From an uncultured Collinsella sp. (GTDB lineage Bacteria > Actinomycetota > Coriobacteriia > Coriobacteriales > Coriobacteriaceae): 12,860 bases of DNA. A program made the position numbers and the translations under genes. Shown piece after piece: positions 1 through 6,568 of the stretch (position 1 is its first letter; each line of letters begins with the position of its first letter). A model generated the notes under the pieces. It was not told the DNA's origin. It did no database searches and worked only from the letters and a program-made list of their open reading frames with translations. Where the stretch lies: positions 1 through 12,860 of the forward strand of contig UQSB01000055.1 in assembly GCA_900543505.1 (NCBI GenBank), given 5' to 3'.

Positions 1-82
1 GGCCCTTGCGGCGTAGTCGCTATTTATTCAGTCCAAGTTTCGGGGCGCAGTTCACAGGCACCTTTGTGGTGGTTTTTGTTTT

Positions 83-127
83 AGGCCGAGGGGAAGGCCT
101 TGGCGGCAGTGCCTATCCTCGGCTTTT
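83..127 (+). terminator. Possible rho-independent terminator or structural hairpin
   Basis: GCCGAGG (85-91) pairs with CCTCGGC (117-123). A second inner stem pairs AGGC (95-98) with GCCT (111-114). TTTT follows at 124-127 on the plus strand. This fits an intrinsic terminator for a plus-strand transcript entering from the left, but the T-run is short and the hairpin may just be part of the surrounding repeat element. Confidence 0.4.
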
Positions 128-133
128 GCATAG

Positions 134-188
134 TCTCGATCTGTAACACCAAGCCAGCGAAAATGGCTCTAACTGTTACAGATTTAGA
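134..188 (+). repeat. Hairpin unit 1 of 3 (55 bp)
   Basis: The left arm TCTCGATCTGTAACA (134-148) and right arm TGTTACAGATTTAGA (174-188) are inverted copies separated by 25 nt. Inside the loop, AGCCA (152-156) pairs with TGGCT (164-168), so this unit can fold into two stacked stems. One position is a C-U mismatch and one a G-U pair when read as plus-strand RNA. Confidence 0.85.
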
Positions 189-214
189 TGAACCGTTCGG
201 CCGTCAGCCCAACG

Positions 215-269
215 TCTTGATCTGTAACACCAGGCGGCATATTTGGTCTCTAACTGTTACAGATTGAGA
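215..269 (+). repeat. Hairpin unit 2 of 3 (55 bp)
   Basis: Left arm TCTTGATCTGTAACA (215-229) and right arm TGTTACAGATTGAGA (255-269), again with exactly 25 nt between them. The two imperfect positions are both G-U pairs on the plus strand. The unit starts 81 bp after unit 1. The loop differs from unit 1 except for CTCTAAC just before the right arm and ACACCA after the left arm. Confidence 0.85.
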
Positions 270-294
270 TGCGGCGTGGGCGGCCGGCACAATA

Positions 295-349
295 TCTCGA
301 TCTGTAACAACTGCAGGGCTCAACGGACTCCAACTGTTACAGATTGAGA
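295..349 (+). repeat. Hairpin unit 3 of 3 (55 bp)
   Basis: Left arm TCTCGATCTGTAACA (295-309) and right arm TGTTACAGATTGAGA (335-349) with a 25-nt loop. The unit starts 80 bp after unit 2. The single imperfect position is a G-U pair on the plus strand. The loop sequence is different from units 1 and 2 apart from a CTCCAAC variant next to the right arm. Confidence 0.85.
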
Positions 350-374
350 CAAAACGATCAGGCAAGTCCAAAAC

Positions 375-405
375 CACCACAAAGGTGCCTGTCTCCTTTG
401 TGGTG
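375..405. repeat. Perfect 11-bp hairpin at the element edge
   Basis: CACCACAAAGG (375-385) and CCTTTGTGGTG (395-405) pair perfectly around a 9-nt loop. The first arm is also part of the outer inverted repeat, so the 11-mer occurs three times: 61-71 (plus), 375-385 (minus) and 395-405 (plus). No T-run follows on either side, so it is not an obvious terminator. Confidence 0.7.
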
Positions 406-418
406 ATCTGGGGTCTGG

Positions 419-461
419 CATAGAAAAAGTCCCCGCCGGGCGCGTGCTCGACGGGGACTTT
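419..461 (-). terminator. Rho-independent terminator of nfnB
   Basis: AAAGTCCCCG (426-435) pairs perfectly with CGGGGACTTT (452-461). Read on the minus strand, the stem is followed by TTTTTCTATGC (down to 419). It lies 29 bp beyond the nfnB stop codon. The same TTTTTCTATG tail follows the glmU terminator at 5103-5138. Confidence 0.85.
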
Positions 462-489
462 GCCGTTTGATGGCTAACGCTGAGGGTGA

Positions 490-1899
490 TTACTCGCCCA
501 GCAGGCTCTTGGTGATGGAAGCGGCGGCCTTCTTGCCGGCGCCCATCGCCAGAATGACCGTAGCGGCACCGGTGACGATGTCGCCGCCGGCCCAGATGCG
601 GGGATCGGTGGTCTGGCCGGTCTCCTCGTCGGCGACGATGTAGCCCCACTTGTTGAGCTCCATCTTGCCGCCGATCTTCTTTGCGAAGGGGTTAGCGTTG
701 GTGCCGATAGCCGAGATCGCGACGTCGCAGGGGATCTCCTCGATGGCGCCCTCGATGGGCACCGGGCGACGACGGCCGGACTCGTCAGGCTCGCCGAGCT
801 CCATCTTCTGGACCTTGACGGCGCACACGGAGCCGTCCTCGCCAGCGACAAACTCGAGCGGGGAGACGAGCGGCAGAACCTCGACGCCCTCGGCCTTAGC
901 ATGGTGCAGCTCGGCGCGACGGCAGGGCATCTCGTCCTCGGTACGACGGTAGGCGATGATGGCGTGCTCGGCGCCCAGACGCTTGGCGGTACGGACAGCG
1001 TCCATAGCCACGTTGCCGCCGCCAAAGACGACGACGTTCTTGCCGTGCTTGGTGGGGGTGTCGTACTCGGGGAACTTGTTGGCCTTCATCAGGTTCACGC
1101 GGGTGAGGTACTCGTTAGCGAAGAAGACGTTGGGCAGGTTCTCGCCGGGGACGTTGAGGAACTTGGGCAGGCCTGCGCCGGTCGCCACGTAGATGGCGTC
1201 GAAGCCCTGCTCGAACAGCTCCTCGGCCGTGGCCATGTTGCCCACGACGGAGTTGTACTCAAACTTGACGCCCATGTCCTCCAGGCCGTCGATCTCGCGC
1301 TTGACGACTGCCTTGGGCAGGCGGAACTCGGGGATGCCGTAGACCAGCACGCCGCCGCCGGTGAAGAAGGCCTCAAAGACGGTGACGTCAAAGCCGTTGC
1401 GGGCGAGCTCGCCGGCGCAGGTGATGCCGGACGGGCCGGAGCCGACGACGGCGACCTTCTTGCCGTTCTTGGGGGCCATCTTGGGCGTGGAGGCGAGCTC
1501 GGGGCGATCACCCAGGAAACGCTCGAGCTGGCCGATGGCCACGGGCTCGGACTTCTTGCCACGGATGCACTTGCCCTCGCACTGGTTCTCCTGCGGGCAG
1601 ACGCGGCCGCAGATGGCGGGAAGCATGGAGTCCTCGCGGATGGTATCGAGAGCGCCGCCGAAGTCCTTCTCGCGGATCTGCTCGATAAAGCGGGGGATGT
1701 TGATGTTGACGGGGCAGCCCTCAACACAGAACGGCTTCTTGCAGTTGAGGCAGCGCTCGGCCTCGGCCAGCGCCATCTCCTCGGTGAAGCCCTTGTCGAC
1801 GGGGCGGAAGTCGCAGGCGCGCTCGGCAGCCGGCTCCTCGTTATCGGGGGTGCGGGGCGACTTCATATCGGCAACGAAACGACCGTTAACTAGTGGCAT
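490..1899 (-). CDS. nfnB: NADPH-dependent glutamate synthase-like FAD/Fe-S protein, probable NfnB subunit (commonly annotated gltA)
   Basis: A 469-residue flavoprotein of the glutamate synthase small-subunit family. The N-terminus carries two four-cysteine sets expected to bind [4Fe-4S] clusters: C50, C53, C58, C62 and C97, C101, C107, C111. An FAD-binding glycine motif VVGSGPSG lies at 151-158, an NADPH-binding motif VFGGGNVAMD at 291-300 and a C-terminal FAD motif GGDIVTGAATVILAMGAG at 438-455. The start overlaps the end of nfnA by 10 bp and follows GAGGAAAAGAG. Family knowledge: proteins of this type are annotated as homotetrameric glutamate synthase, but beside an NfnA/SudB-type subunit they form NfnAB (or the SudAB sulfide dehydrogenase). 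NfnAB couples NADPH oxidation to reduction of ferredoxin and NAD+, or the reverse. No large glutamate synthase subunit is in the window, so I infer NfnB. A true GltA role cannot be excluded. Confidence 0.87.
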   Translation of the reverse strand: MPLVNGRFVADMKSPRTPDNEEPAAERACDFRPVDKGFTEEMALAEAERCLNCKKPFCVEGCPVNINIPRFIEQIREKDFGGALDTIREDSMLPAICGRVCPQENQCEGKCIRGKKSEPVAIGQLERFLGDRPELASTPKMAPKNGKKVAVVGSGPSGITCAGELARNGFDVTVFEAFFTGGGVLVYGIPEFRLPKAVVKREIDGLEDMGVKFEYNSVVGNMATAEELFEQGFDAIYVATGAGLPKFLNVPGENLPNVFFANEYLTRVNLMKANKFPEYDTPTKHGKNVVVFGGGNVAMDAVRTAKRLGAEHAIIAYRRTEDEMPCRRAELHHAKAEGVEVLPLVSPLEFVAGEDGSVCAVKVQKMELGEPDESGRRRPVPIEGAIEEIPCDVAISAIGTNANPFAKKIGGKMELNKWGYIVADEETGQTTDPRIWAGGDIVTGAATVILAMGAGKKAAASITKSLLGE

Positions 1900-2729
1900 G
1901 CGCAGCTCTTTTCCTCATAGGCCTTGAGGGACTCGCCCTCTTCGGAACGGTAAGCGGCCTGGCGGGCACGAAGGTCATCCCAGTCGACCAGGGTGGCATC
2001 GAAGTCGGGGCCGTCGACGCAAGCGAACTTGGTCACGCCGCCCACCTCGACGCGGCAGCAGCCGCACATACCGGTGCCGTCAACCATGATGGGGTTGAGC
2101 GACGCGGTGATGGGGGTGTCGTACTTCTGGGCGGTGAGGGTCGAGAACTTCATCATCGGAACGGGGCCGACGCAGAAGACCTGGCTCACGGCCTTGTCCT
2201 GCAGCAGGCGCTCCAGCGGAGCGGTGACAACGCCCTGCTCGCCGTAGGAGCCGTCGTCGGTGGTGATGTGGATGTGGTCCTCGTCGAGGAGCTCGCGGAA
2301 CTGGTCCTCCATGAGCAGGAGGTCCTTGGTGCGGGCGCCCATGATGGCGTGCACCTCGTGGCCGGTCTCGACCAGGTGCTTGGCGACCGGGAAGGCAATT
2401 GCCAGGCCGACGCCGCCGCCAATGACGGCGCAGGGGCCCTCGGCCATCTCGGTGGGAACGCCCAACGGGCCCACGACGTCGCGCAGCGACTCGCCGGCCT
2501 CGTAGGTGGACAGCATCTCGGTGGTCTTGCCGATCACCATGAAGATGAACTCGACCCAGCCCTCGTCACCGTTCCAGCCGGCCAGGGTAAACGGGACACG
2601 CTCGCCCGTCTCGTTGGCGCGAACCATGAGGAACTGTCCAGCGTGCGCATGTTTGGCGATTGCGGGCGCCTCGATGCGGAACTTGAACACCTTCTCCGAG
2701 AACTGCGTCTTCTCCAGGATCTTATACAT
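1890..2729 (-). CDS. nfnA: Sulfide/dihydroorotate dehydrogenase-like FAD/NAD-binding protein, probable NfnA subunit
   Basis: A 279-residue ferredoxin-NADP+ reductase-fold protein. RVPFTLAG (44-51) fits the FAD-binding RxxS/T element, and IGGGVGLA (103-110) is the NAD-binding glycine motif. The C-terminal segment MVDGTGMCGCC (215-225) together with C237 gives D217, C222, C225 and C237 as likely [2Fe-2S] ligands. Three cysteines plus one aspartate is the known ligand set of NfnA. The size matches NfnA/SudB. The start is an ATG preceded by GAGAGGGG, and the stop lies inside the first codons of nfnB, so the pair is translationally coupled. Expected role: cytosolic NAD(H)-side subunit of an electron-bifurcating transhydrogenase, balancing NADH, NADPH and ferredoxin in fermentation. 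SudB or a dihydroorotate dehydrogenase electron-transfer subunit is possible, but no pyrD is nearby. Confidence 0.87.
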   Translation of the reverse strand: MYKILEKTQFSEKVFKFRIEAPAIAKHAHAGQFLMVRANETGERVPFTLAGWNGDEGWVEFIFMVIGKTTEMLSTYEAGESLRDVVGPLGVPTEMAEGPCAVIGGGVGLAIAFPVAKHLVETGHEVHAIMGARTKDLLLMEDQFRELLDEDHIHITTDDGSYGEQGVVTAPLERLLQDKAVSQVFCVGPVPMMKFSTLTAQKYDTPITASLNPIMVDGTGMCGCCRVEVGGVTKFACVDGPDFDATLVDWDDLRARQAAYRSEEGESLKAYEEKSCACH

Positions 2730-2795
2730 AGAACCCCTCTCTTGTTAGGGCCGCCGAACCGTGCCTCCACGGAAATGGACGGTAGCCCGAGTAAA

Positions 2796-2830
2796 ACCGT
2801 ACGCGCACAGGCGTTGTGCAGACATACGGT
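2796..2830 (-). other. Leader hairpin in the nfnAB 5' untranslated region
   Basis: ACCGTA (2796-2801) pairs with TACGGT (2825-2830), and GCAC (2805-2808) pairs with GTGC (2816-2819) inside it. It would sit at the very 5' end of a transcript starting just downstream of the TATAAT at 2835-2840. It may stabilise the mRNA; no known riboswitch is recognised. Confidence 0.4.
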
Positions 2831-2834
2831 ACAA

Positions 2835-2862
2835 ATTATACCCTCATGGACATGCTGTTTAC
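2835..2862 (-). promoter_or_regulatory. Probable sigma-70-type promoter of nfnAB
   Basis: On the minus strand a perfect TATAAT (plus 2835-2840) lies about 105 bp upstream of the nfnA start. The -35 region is weak: GTAAAC (plus 2857-2862) at 16-nt spacing or TAAACA (2856-2861) at 15 nt. The -10 box is convincing; the -35 assignment is tentative. Confidence 0.6.
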
Positions 2863-2955
2863 GTGTGTCTTCGGCGGTTGGGAAAAGGGCTTATCCACTT
2901 CGTCCTACCAAATAGGGATAGGTTTATTTTGGTCGGTTTTATCAGGCAAAACGGC

Positions 2956-2997
2956 AAAGGGGGCCGGCCTCGGGTTGTGATGAGGCCGGCCCCCTTT
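2956..2997 (-). terminator. Strong 16-bp hairpin, probable second terminator after pth
   Basis: AAAGGGGGCCGGCCTC (2956-2971) pairs perfectly with GAGGCCGGCCCCCTTT (2982-2997) around a 10-nt loop. On the minus strand the stem ends in CCCTTT followed by GCCGTTTTG, a modest T-rich tail. It would stop read-through from pth before the nfnA promoter. The weak tail leaves room for another structural role. Confidence 0.55.
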
Positions 2998-3064
2998 GGG
3001 GTGTTATGCGTGTATGGCAGCGCGGGGTTTATTGCGATGCGGCCACCGCGGCGTTTCCGCAGAT

Positions 3065-3103
3065 AAAACCTGCCAAAATTAACATCCCTAAACGGTAGGT
3101 TTT
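3065..3103 (-). terminator. Terminator overlapping the pth stop codon
   Basis: AAAACCTGCC (3065-3074) and GGTAGGTTTT (3094-3103) form a 10-bp stem with one G-T pair around a 19-nt loop. On the minus strand the stem ends in AGGTTTTATCT. The first arm includes the last bases of the pth stop codon. Confidence 0.55.
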
Positions 3104-3731
3104 AGTGCTTGCCGTTGGCGGAGGCGGCGCCGTTGACGTGGTCGCGGGCATAGATCACGCCGTGCACGATGGCCAGGCCGGCGGCGTCGGCGGCGCGGGC
3201 GCAGGTGTCCTGGAAGTCATCGGCCTCGCGGGCGCGCAGCTGTTTGAGCACATAGTCTGCCACGGCCATCTTGCCGGGAGGGTTGCCGATGCCGGTGCGG
3301 ATACGGCTAAAGTCGCGGCTGCCCATCTTGTCGATGATGGAGCGCAGACCGTTGTGACCGGCATGGCCTCCGCCCACCTTGACGCGCACGTCACCGGCGG
3401 GAATGTCGAGCTCGTCGTGAATCACGAGCAGCTCCTCGGCCTTGATCTTGTACTCGCGGCAGAGCTTGGAGATGGGGCCGCCCGAGGTATTCATGTACGA
3501 CTGCGGCTTGACCAGTACAATCTGGCGCTTACCGCCCTCTTCCTCGGGATCGTTGATGTTGATGAGCGCGACCTCGGCGCCGGCCTGGTTTTTCCAGTAC
3601 GTGACGCCGGCCTGACGGGCCAGCTCGTCAATCGCCTTAAAGCCGGCGTTGTGGCGGGTTTCGGCATATTCCTCGCCCGGGTTGCCAAGTCCGGCAACCA
3701 TGCGAATCTTAAGCGGCTGTGCAGCTGCCAT
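3102..3731 (-). CDS. pth: Peptidyl-tRNA hydrolase
   Basis: A 209-residue bacterial Pth enzyme that releases peptides from prematurely dissociated peptidyl-tRNA in the cytosol. GLGNPG (14-19) with N17, then RHNAGF with H27 as catalytic base, YMNTSG with N81, HDELD with D106 and GHNGL with N127 match the E. coli active-site residues N10, H20, N68, D93 and N114. The ATG at 3731 is preserved just after GGAAGGA with proper spacing. A longer frame beginning with TTG at 3761 adds ten residues without a ribosome binding site and is rejected. There is a short acidic insertion (DPEEEGGK, 61-68) after the ININ strand. Gene order glmU-prs-pth recalls the Bacillus gcaD-prs-pth cluster, although a 105-nt hairpin separates pth from prs here. 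No clear promoter of its own was found. Confidence 0.95.
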   Translation of the reverse strand: MAAAQPLKIRMVAGLGNPGEEYAETRHNAGFKAIDELARQAGVTYWKNQAGAEVALININDPEEEGGKRQIVLVKPQSYMNTSGGPISKLCREYKIKAEELLVIHDELDIPAGDVRVKVGGGHAGHNGLRSIIDKMGSRDFSRIRTGIGNPPGKMAVADYVLKQLRAREADDFQDTCARAADAAGLAIVHGVIYARDHVNGAASANGKH

Positions 3732-3846
3732 ATTTGTCCTTCCGTTACACAAATAGTTCAATCAACGACAAAGGCTACCACGCCCGCCGAAGGCGAGGAA
3801 AGGTTGCAGCAAAGTCATTTCAGAAAACAGCTGCCCCGAGACAGCA

Positions 3847-3951
3847 GGAAGCCCCGGACACGCCGGGAGGGGTTATCAAAGCGAACATCCCGCAGCCGCA
3901 AAGCGGCGAGGACGTTCGCGTGATAACCCCGCAGGCGTGTCCGGGGCTTCC
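3847..3951. repeat. 105-nt near-continuous hairpin between prs and pth
   Basis: Four nested stems share one axis: 3847-3864 with 3934-3951 (18 bp, perfect), 3869-3878 with 3921-3930 (10 bp, perfect), 3881-3886 with 3914-3919 (6 bp) and 3895-3899 with 3903-3907 (GCCGC/GCGGC around AAA). Only small internal loops interrupt them. No T-run follows on either strand. It starts 23 bp downstream of the prs stop, so it may act as a processing or 3'-end stabiliser, or be an inserted palindromic repeat. Confidence 0.8.
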
Positions 3952-3974
3952 GGAGGGATGCGAGGGTCGAGCGA

Positions 3975-4961
3975 CTACAGCGCGAAGTCGCCGCCGACGA
4001 GCGTGGAGACGGGCTCCTCGTGGTAAACGGCGGAGATTGCCTGAGCGAACTCCTCGGCGACCGAGATGGTCTTGATCTTGCCGCCGACCTCGACGGGGAT
4101 GGCGTCGGTGACGACGCACTCGACGATGGGGGCGTCGTTCAGGCGCTCGATGGCTGGGCCGGAGAAGATGCCGTGGGTGGCGCAGACGTAGATGTCGCCG
4201 GCGCCCATAGCCTTAAGCTCCTTGACGTTGGCGCACAGGGTGCCAGCGGTGTCGATCATGTCGTCGTTGATGATGCAGGTCTTGCCCTTGATGTCACCGA
4301 TGATGCCCATGACCTCGGCGGCGTTGTGACGCGGACGGCCCTTGTGGGCGATGGCCAGGTCGCAGCCGAGCATGTCGGACAGCTTCTTGGCGGCCTTGGC
4401 GCGACCCACGTCGGGGGAGACGACAACCAGGTTGTCGGTGTCGAAGTGCATGTCGTTGTAGTACTGGCCGAACAGCGGCAGTGCGGACAGGTGGTTAACC
4501 GGGATATCGAAGAAGCCCTGGATCTGGCCCTGGTGCAGGTCGAGGGTGATGATGCGGTTGACACCGGCGCGCTCGAGCAGGTTGGCGACGAGGCGGGCGG
4601 TGATGGGCTCGCGCGGGCCGGCCTTGCGGTCCTGGCGGGCATAGCCGTAGTGGGTGATGACGGCGGTGATGGAGCGGGCAGATGCGCGCTTGGCAGCGTC
4701 GGTGGCGATGAGCAGCTCCATGAGCATGTCGTTGACGTTGCCGCCGGCCACGGACTGAATCAGGAAGACGTCGGCGCCGCGGACGGTCTCGTCGTAGCGG
4801 GCGTAAATCTCACCATTGGCGAACTGCTTTAGCGTAAGGCCCGAAAGCTCGACCCCAAGGTACTCAGCGATCTTCTGAGCGAGGGGACGGTTGGAGGAAC
4901 CGGAATACACGCGGATGGACTTGCGCATATTCTCCGACTTCTCGGGATCATTAATCGGCAT
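3975..4961 (-). CDS. prs: Ribose-phosphate pyrophosphokinase (PRPP synthetase)
   Basis: A 328-residue class I PRPP synthetase making phosphoribosyl pyrophosphate from ribose 5-phosphate and ATP, feeding purine, pyrimidine, NAD and histidine synthesis. FANGEIYARYDETVRG (47-62) is the N-terminal conserved block. YGYARQDRK (105-113) is the catalytic flexible loop region, AHKGRPRH (205-212) carries the catalytic-loop lysine, and NDDMIDTAGT (232-241) is the PRPP-binding motif. Start ATG at 4961 follows AGGAG at good spacing and gives an N-terminal extension of about twelve residues (MPINDPEKSENM). A later ATG at codon 12 would resemble shorter family members but lacks a ribosome binding site. The gene sits between glmU and pth on the same strand. 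The glmU terminator precedes it and a 105-nt hairpin follows, so it may be transcribed alone. Confidence 0.95.
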   Translation of the reverse strand: MPINDPEKSENMRKSIRVYSGSSNRPLAQKIAEYLGVELSGLTLKQFANGEIYARYDETVRGADVFLIQSVAGGNVNDMLMELLIATDAAKRASARSITAVITHYGYARQDRKAGPREPITARLVANLLERAGVNRIITLDLHQGQIQGFFDIPVNHLSALPLFGQYYNDMHFDTDNLVVVSPDVGRAKAAKKLSDMLGCDLAIAHKGRPRHNAAEVMGIIGDIKGKTCIINDDMIDTAGTLCANVKELKAMGAGDIYVCATHGIFSGPAIERLNDAPIVECVVTDAIPVEVGGKIKTISVAEEFAQAISAVYHEEPVSTLVGGDFAL

Positions 4962-5007
4962 TACCCTTCTCCTTTATACATCGAATGCCATATAGATGCC
5001 TTTTTGC

Positions 5008-5013
5008 ATTGTA
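5008..5013 (-). promoter_or_regulatory. Possible -10 box for prs
   Basis: The minus strand reads TACAAT here, about 47 bp upstream of the prs start and downstream of the glmU terminator. No good -35 hexamer stands at 16-18 nt. A TTGACG further upstream is too distant to pair with it. Weak assignment, offered because a promoter is expected in this gap. Confidence 0.3.
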
Positions 5014-5102
5014 ACCGCGCGGCGGGGTTAATCGGGTCTTGATAACGTCTTTACCGTCAACGGACACGAACCGACCACTCATTCCGGTCGCGCAGGTCAG
5101 CA

Positions 5103-5138
5103 TAGAAAAAGGAGCCGTCCCCATGGGAACAGCTCCTT
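5103..5138 (-). terminator. Rho-independent terminator of glmU
   Basis: Positions 5109-5122 and 5125-5138 form a 14-bp stem with two G-U pairs: AAGGAGC with GCTCCTT outside and CCC with GGG near the tip. On the minus strand it is followed by TTTTTCTATG. It lies 18 bp beyond the glmU stop codon. Confidence 0.85.
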
Positions 5139-5155
5139 AGATGCTTGATAAAACG

Positions 5156-6568
5156 TTATACCTCGTCGTCCTCGTGCAGACGGCGGCGATAATCGGCGGC
5201 CCAGCCCTCAATATTTACCTGACGGGCACGACCCAGTCCGAGTGCGTCTGCCGGGACCGGCTCGGTGATGACGGGGCCGGCGGCCACGAGCGCGCCGTCG
5301 CCGATCTGGGCAGGCGCGACCATCATGGTGTCGGAGCCGATGAAGGCATCCTTGCCGATGACGGTCTTGTGCTTGTGCACGCCGTCGTAGTTGCAGGTGA
5401 TGGAGCCAGCGCCCACGTTGACGCCGGGGCCCATGGTGGTGTCGCCGATGTAGGACAGGTGCGGCACCTTGGAACCCTCGCCGATCGTGGACTTCTTGAT
5501 CTCCACATGCGTGCCGGCCTTGGAACCGTCGAGCATGTGGGTGCCCGGGCGCAGGTAGGCGCGCGGGCCGCAGTCGACGCCGTTCTCGATGACGGCCTCG
5601 ATGGCGATGGTCTCATCGATGGTGCAGCCGCTGCCGACGGTGGTGTCGGTGAGACGGCTGTTGGGGCCGAGCTGGCACTCCTCGCCCACGGTGACGTGGC
5701 CGATCAGGTGCGTCTGCGGCCACACGACGGTGTCGCGGCCGATGGTGGCGTCGGGGCCGATCCAGGCCTGCGTGGGGTCGATGAAGGTAACGCCCTCGGC
5801 CATCCAGTGCTCGTTGATGCGGTCGCGTGCGATGGCGGTAAGCTGCGCGAGCTGGATACGGCTGTTGACGCCCAAGCCGTCGCGGTAGTCGTCGCAGTGG
5901 AAGATGGAGACCGCCTGGCCGTGACCCTTGAGGATTTCGAGCATGTCGGGCAGGTAGTACTCGGACTGCGCGTTGTCGTTGCCGATCTCGTTAATGTAGG
6001 CGGCGAGCTGCGCGCCGTCGAAGGCGTAGCAGCCGGCGTTGCACTCCAGCAGCGTGGCGGCCTGCTCGGGCGTGCAGTCCTTCTGCTCGATGATGCGCTC
6101 GATCTGGCCGTCGGCGCCCAGCTTGATGCGGCCGTAGCCGAAGGGGTCGGGCGGGGTCATGGTCATGACGGTGCAGGCGAGCTCGCCGGTAGCGACGGTC
6201 TGCGCGAACTTGGCGACGGTGTCGGCGGTGATGAGCGGCAGGTCGCCGTTGAGCACGACGACGGGGCCTTGCGTGATGCCGCAGGCCTCGAGCGCGACCT
6301 TGACGGCGTGGCCGGTGCCCAGGCGCTCGGTCTGCTCGACGCACTCGACCTTGGTGGCGCTGTTGGCGTAGGCGCCATCGATGAGGGCGCGCATCTCGTC
6401 GGCGTGGCTGCCGATGACGACCACGACGCGGCTGCAGCCGGCCTTGATGGTGGCGTCGACGATCCACTGAACCATGGGCTTGCCCAGGATCTTGTGCGAA
6501 ACCTTGCAGTGGTTCGACTTCATGCGGGTGCCCTCGCCGGCAGCGAGGATAATTGCGGTTGCGTCCAT
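5156..6568 (-). CDS. glmU: Bifunctional UDP-N-acetylglucosamine pyrophosphorylase / glucosamine-1-phosphate N-acetyltransferase
   Basis: A 470-residue cytosolic enzyme that acetylates glucosamine 1-phosphate and then transfers UMP to give UDP-GlcNAc for peptidoglycan. The N-terminal uridyltransferase domain shows LAAGEGTRMKSN (8-19), QTERLGTGHA (79-88) and NGDLPL (107-112). From about 262 to 435 the chain is a left-handed beta-helix of hexapeptide repeats. HLSYIGD (370-376) includes the likely acetyltransfer base H370, equivalent to E. coli H363, and NYDG stands at 393-396. The ATG at 6568 is preceded by AGGAG five bases away and begins directly with the pyrophosphorylase motif. The frame stays open upstream to 6793 but that part is arginine-rich, lacks family similarity and runs into the next gene's region. 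It is the first gene of the minus-strand series, diverging from the ECF genes. Confidence 0.96.
   Translation of the reverse strand: MDATAIILAAGEGTRMKSNHCKVSHKILGKPMVQWIVDATIKAGCSRVVVVIGSHADEMRALIDGAYANSATKVECVEQTERLGTGHAVKVALEACGITQGPVVVLNGDLPLITADTVAKFAQTVATGELACTVMTMTPPDPFGYGRIKLGADGQIERIIEQKDCTPEQAATLLECNAGCYAFDGAQLAAYINEIGNDNAQSEYYLPDMLEILKGHGQAVSIFHCDDYRDGLGVNSRIQLAQLTAIARDRINEHWMAEGVTFIDPTQAWIGPDATIGRDTVVWPQTHLIGHVTVGEECQLGPNSRLTDTTVGSGCTIDETIAIEAVIENGVDCGPRAYLRPGTHMLDGSKAGTHVEIKKSTIGEGSKVPHLSYIGDTTMGPGVNVGAGSITCNYDGVHKHKTVIGKDAFIGSDTMMVAPAQIGDGALVAAGPVITEPVPADALGLGRARQVNIEGWAADYRRRLHEDDEV

Larger units (their letters stand above)
54..392. repeat. 339-bp element bounded by a perfect 23-bp inverted repeat
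   Basis: Positions 54-76 and 370-392 are exact reverse complements over 23 bp; the left arm begins ACAGGCACCTTTGTGGTGG. The arms enclose a GC-rich hairpin and three evenly spaced 55-bp hairpin units. No transposase gene is present and no target-site duplication is evident. The layout resembles a non-autonomous (MITE-like) element or a mosaic of REP/BIME-type units. Mobility is inference; the inverted repeat is directly visible. Confidence 0.7.
1..489. other. Repeat-filled intergenic region without a gene
   Basis: No open frame here has a ribosome binding site, a recognisable protein or a plausible composition. Positions 1-53 show nothing recognisable. The rest is made of a GC-rich hairpin (83-127), three 55-bp hairpin units (134-349), an enclosing inverted repeat (54-76 with 370-392), a short perfect hairpin (375-405) and the nfnB terminator (419-461). 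What lies upstream is outside the window. Confidence 0.75.
2730..3101. other. Intergenic region between pth and nfnA
   Basis: This 372-bp gap holds, on the minus strand, the pth terminator (3065-3103), a strong 16-bp hairpin (2956-2997), the nfnA promoter (about 2835-2862) and a leader hairpin (2796-2830). The AT-rich stretch 2883-2955 and the stretch 2998-3064 show nothing recognisable. A small plus-strand open frame at 2761-3066 lacks a ribosome binding site and resembles no family I know. Confidence 0.6.

Noticed and set aside
134..349. CRISPR array
   Set aside because: Repeats are only 15 bp and alternate in orientation, whereas CRISPR repeats are direct and usually 23 bp or longer. Spacers next to the arms are partly conserved and no cas gene is present.
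901..2915. Long plus-strand open frames at 901-1893 and 1893-2915
   Set aside because: Both are antisense to nfnB and nfnA and have shadow-type composition; the minus-strand proteins have complete cofactor motifs.
2761..3066. 101-residue plus-strand open frame
   Set aside because: It crosses the nfnA promoter and a strong terminator hairpin, has no ribosome binding site and no family features.
3847..3951. Ordinary rho-independent terminator of prs
   Set aside because: The stem is far longer than usual and no T-run follows on the minus strand; only a weak GCTG/CAGC hairpin with TGTTTTCT comes after it at about 3825-3846.
4020..4832. 270-residue plus-strand open frame
   Set aside because: Antisense shadow of prs with low-complexity composition and no ribosome binding site.
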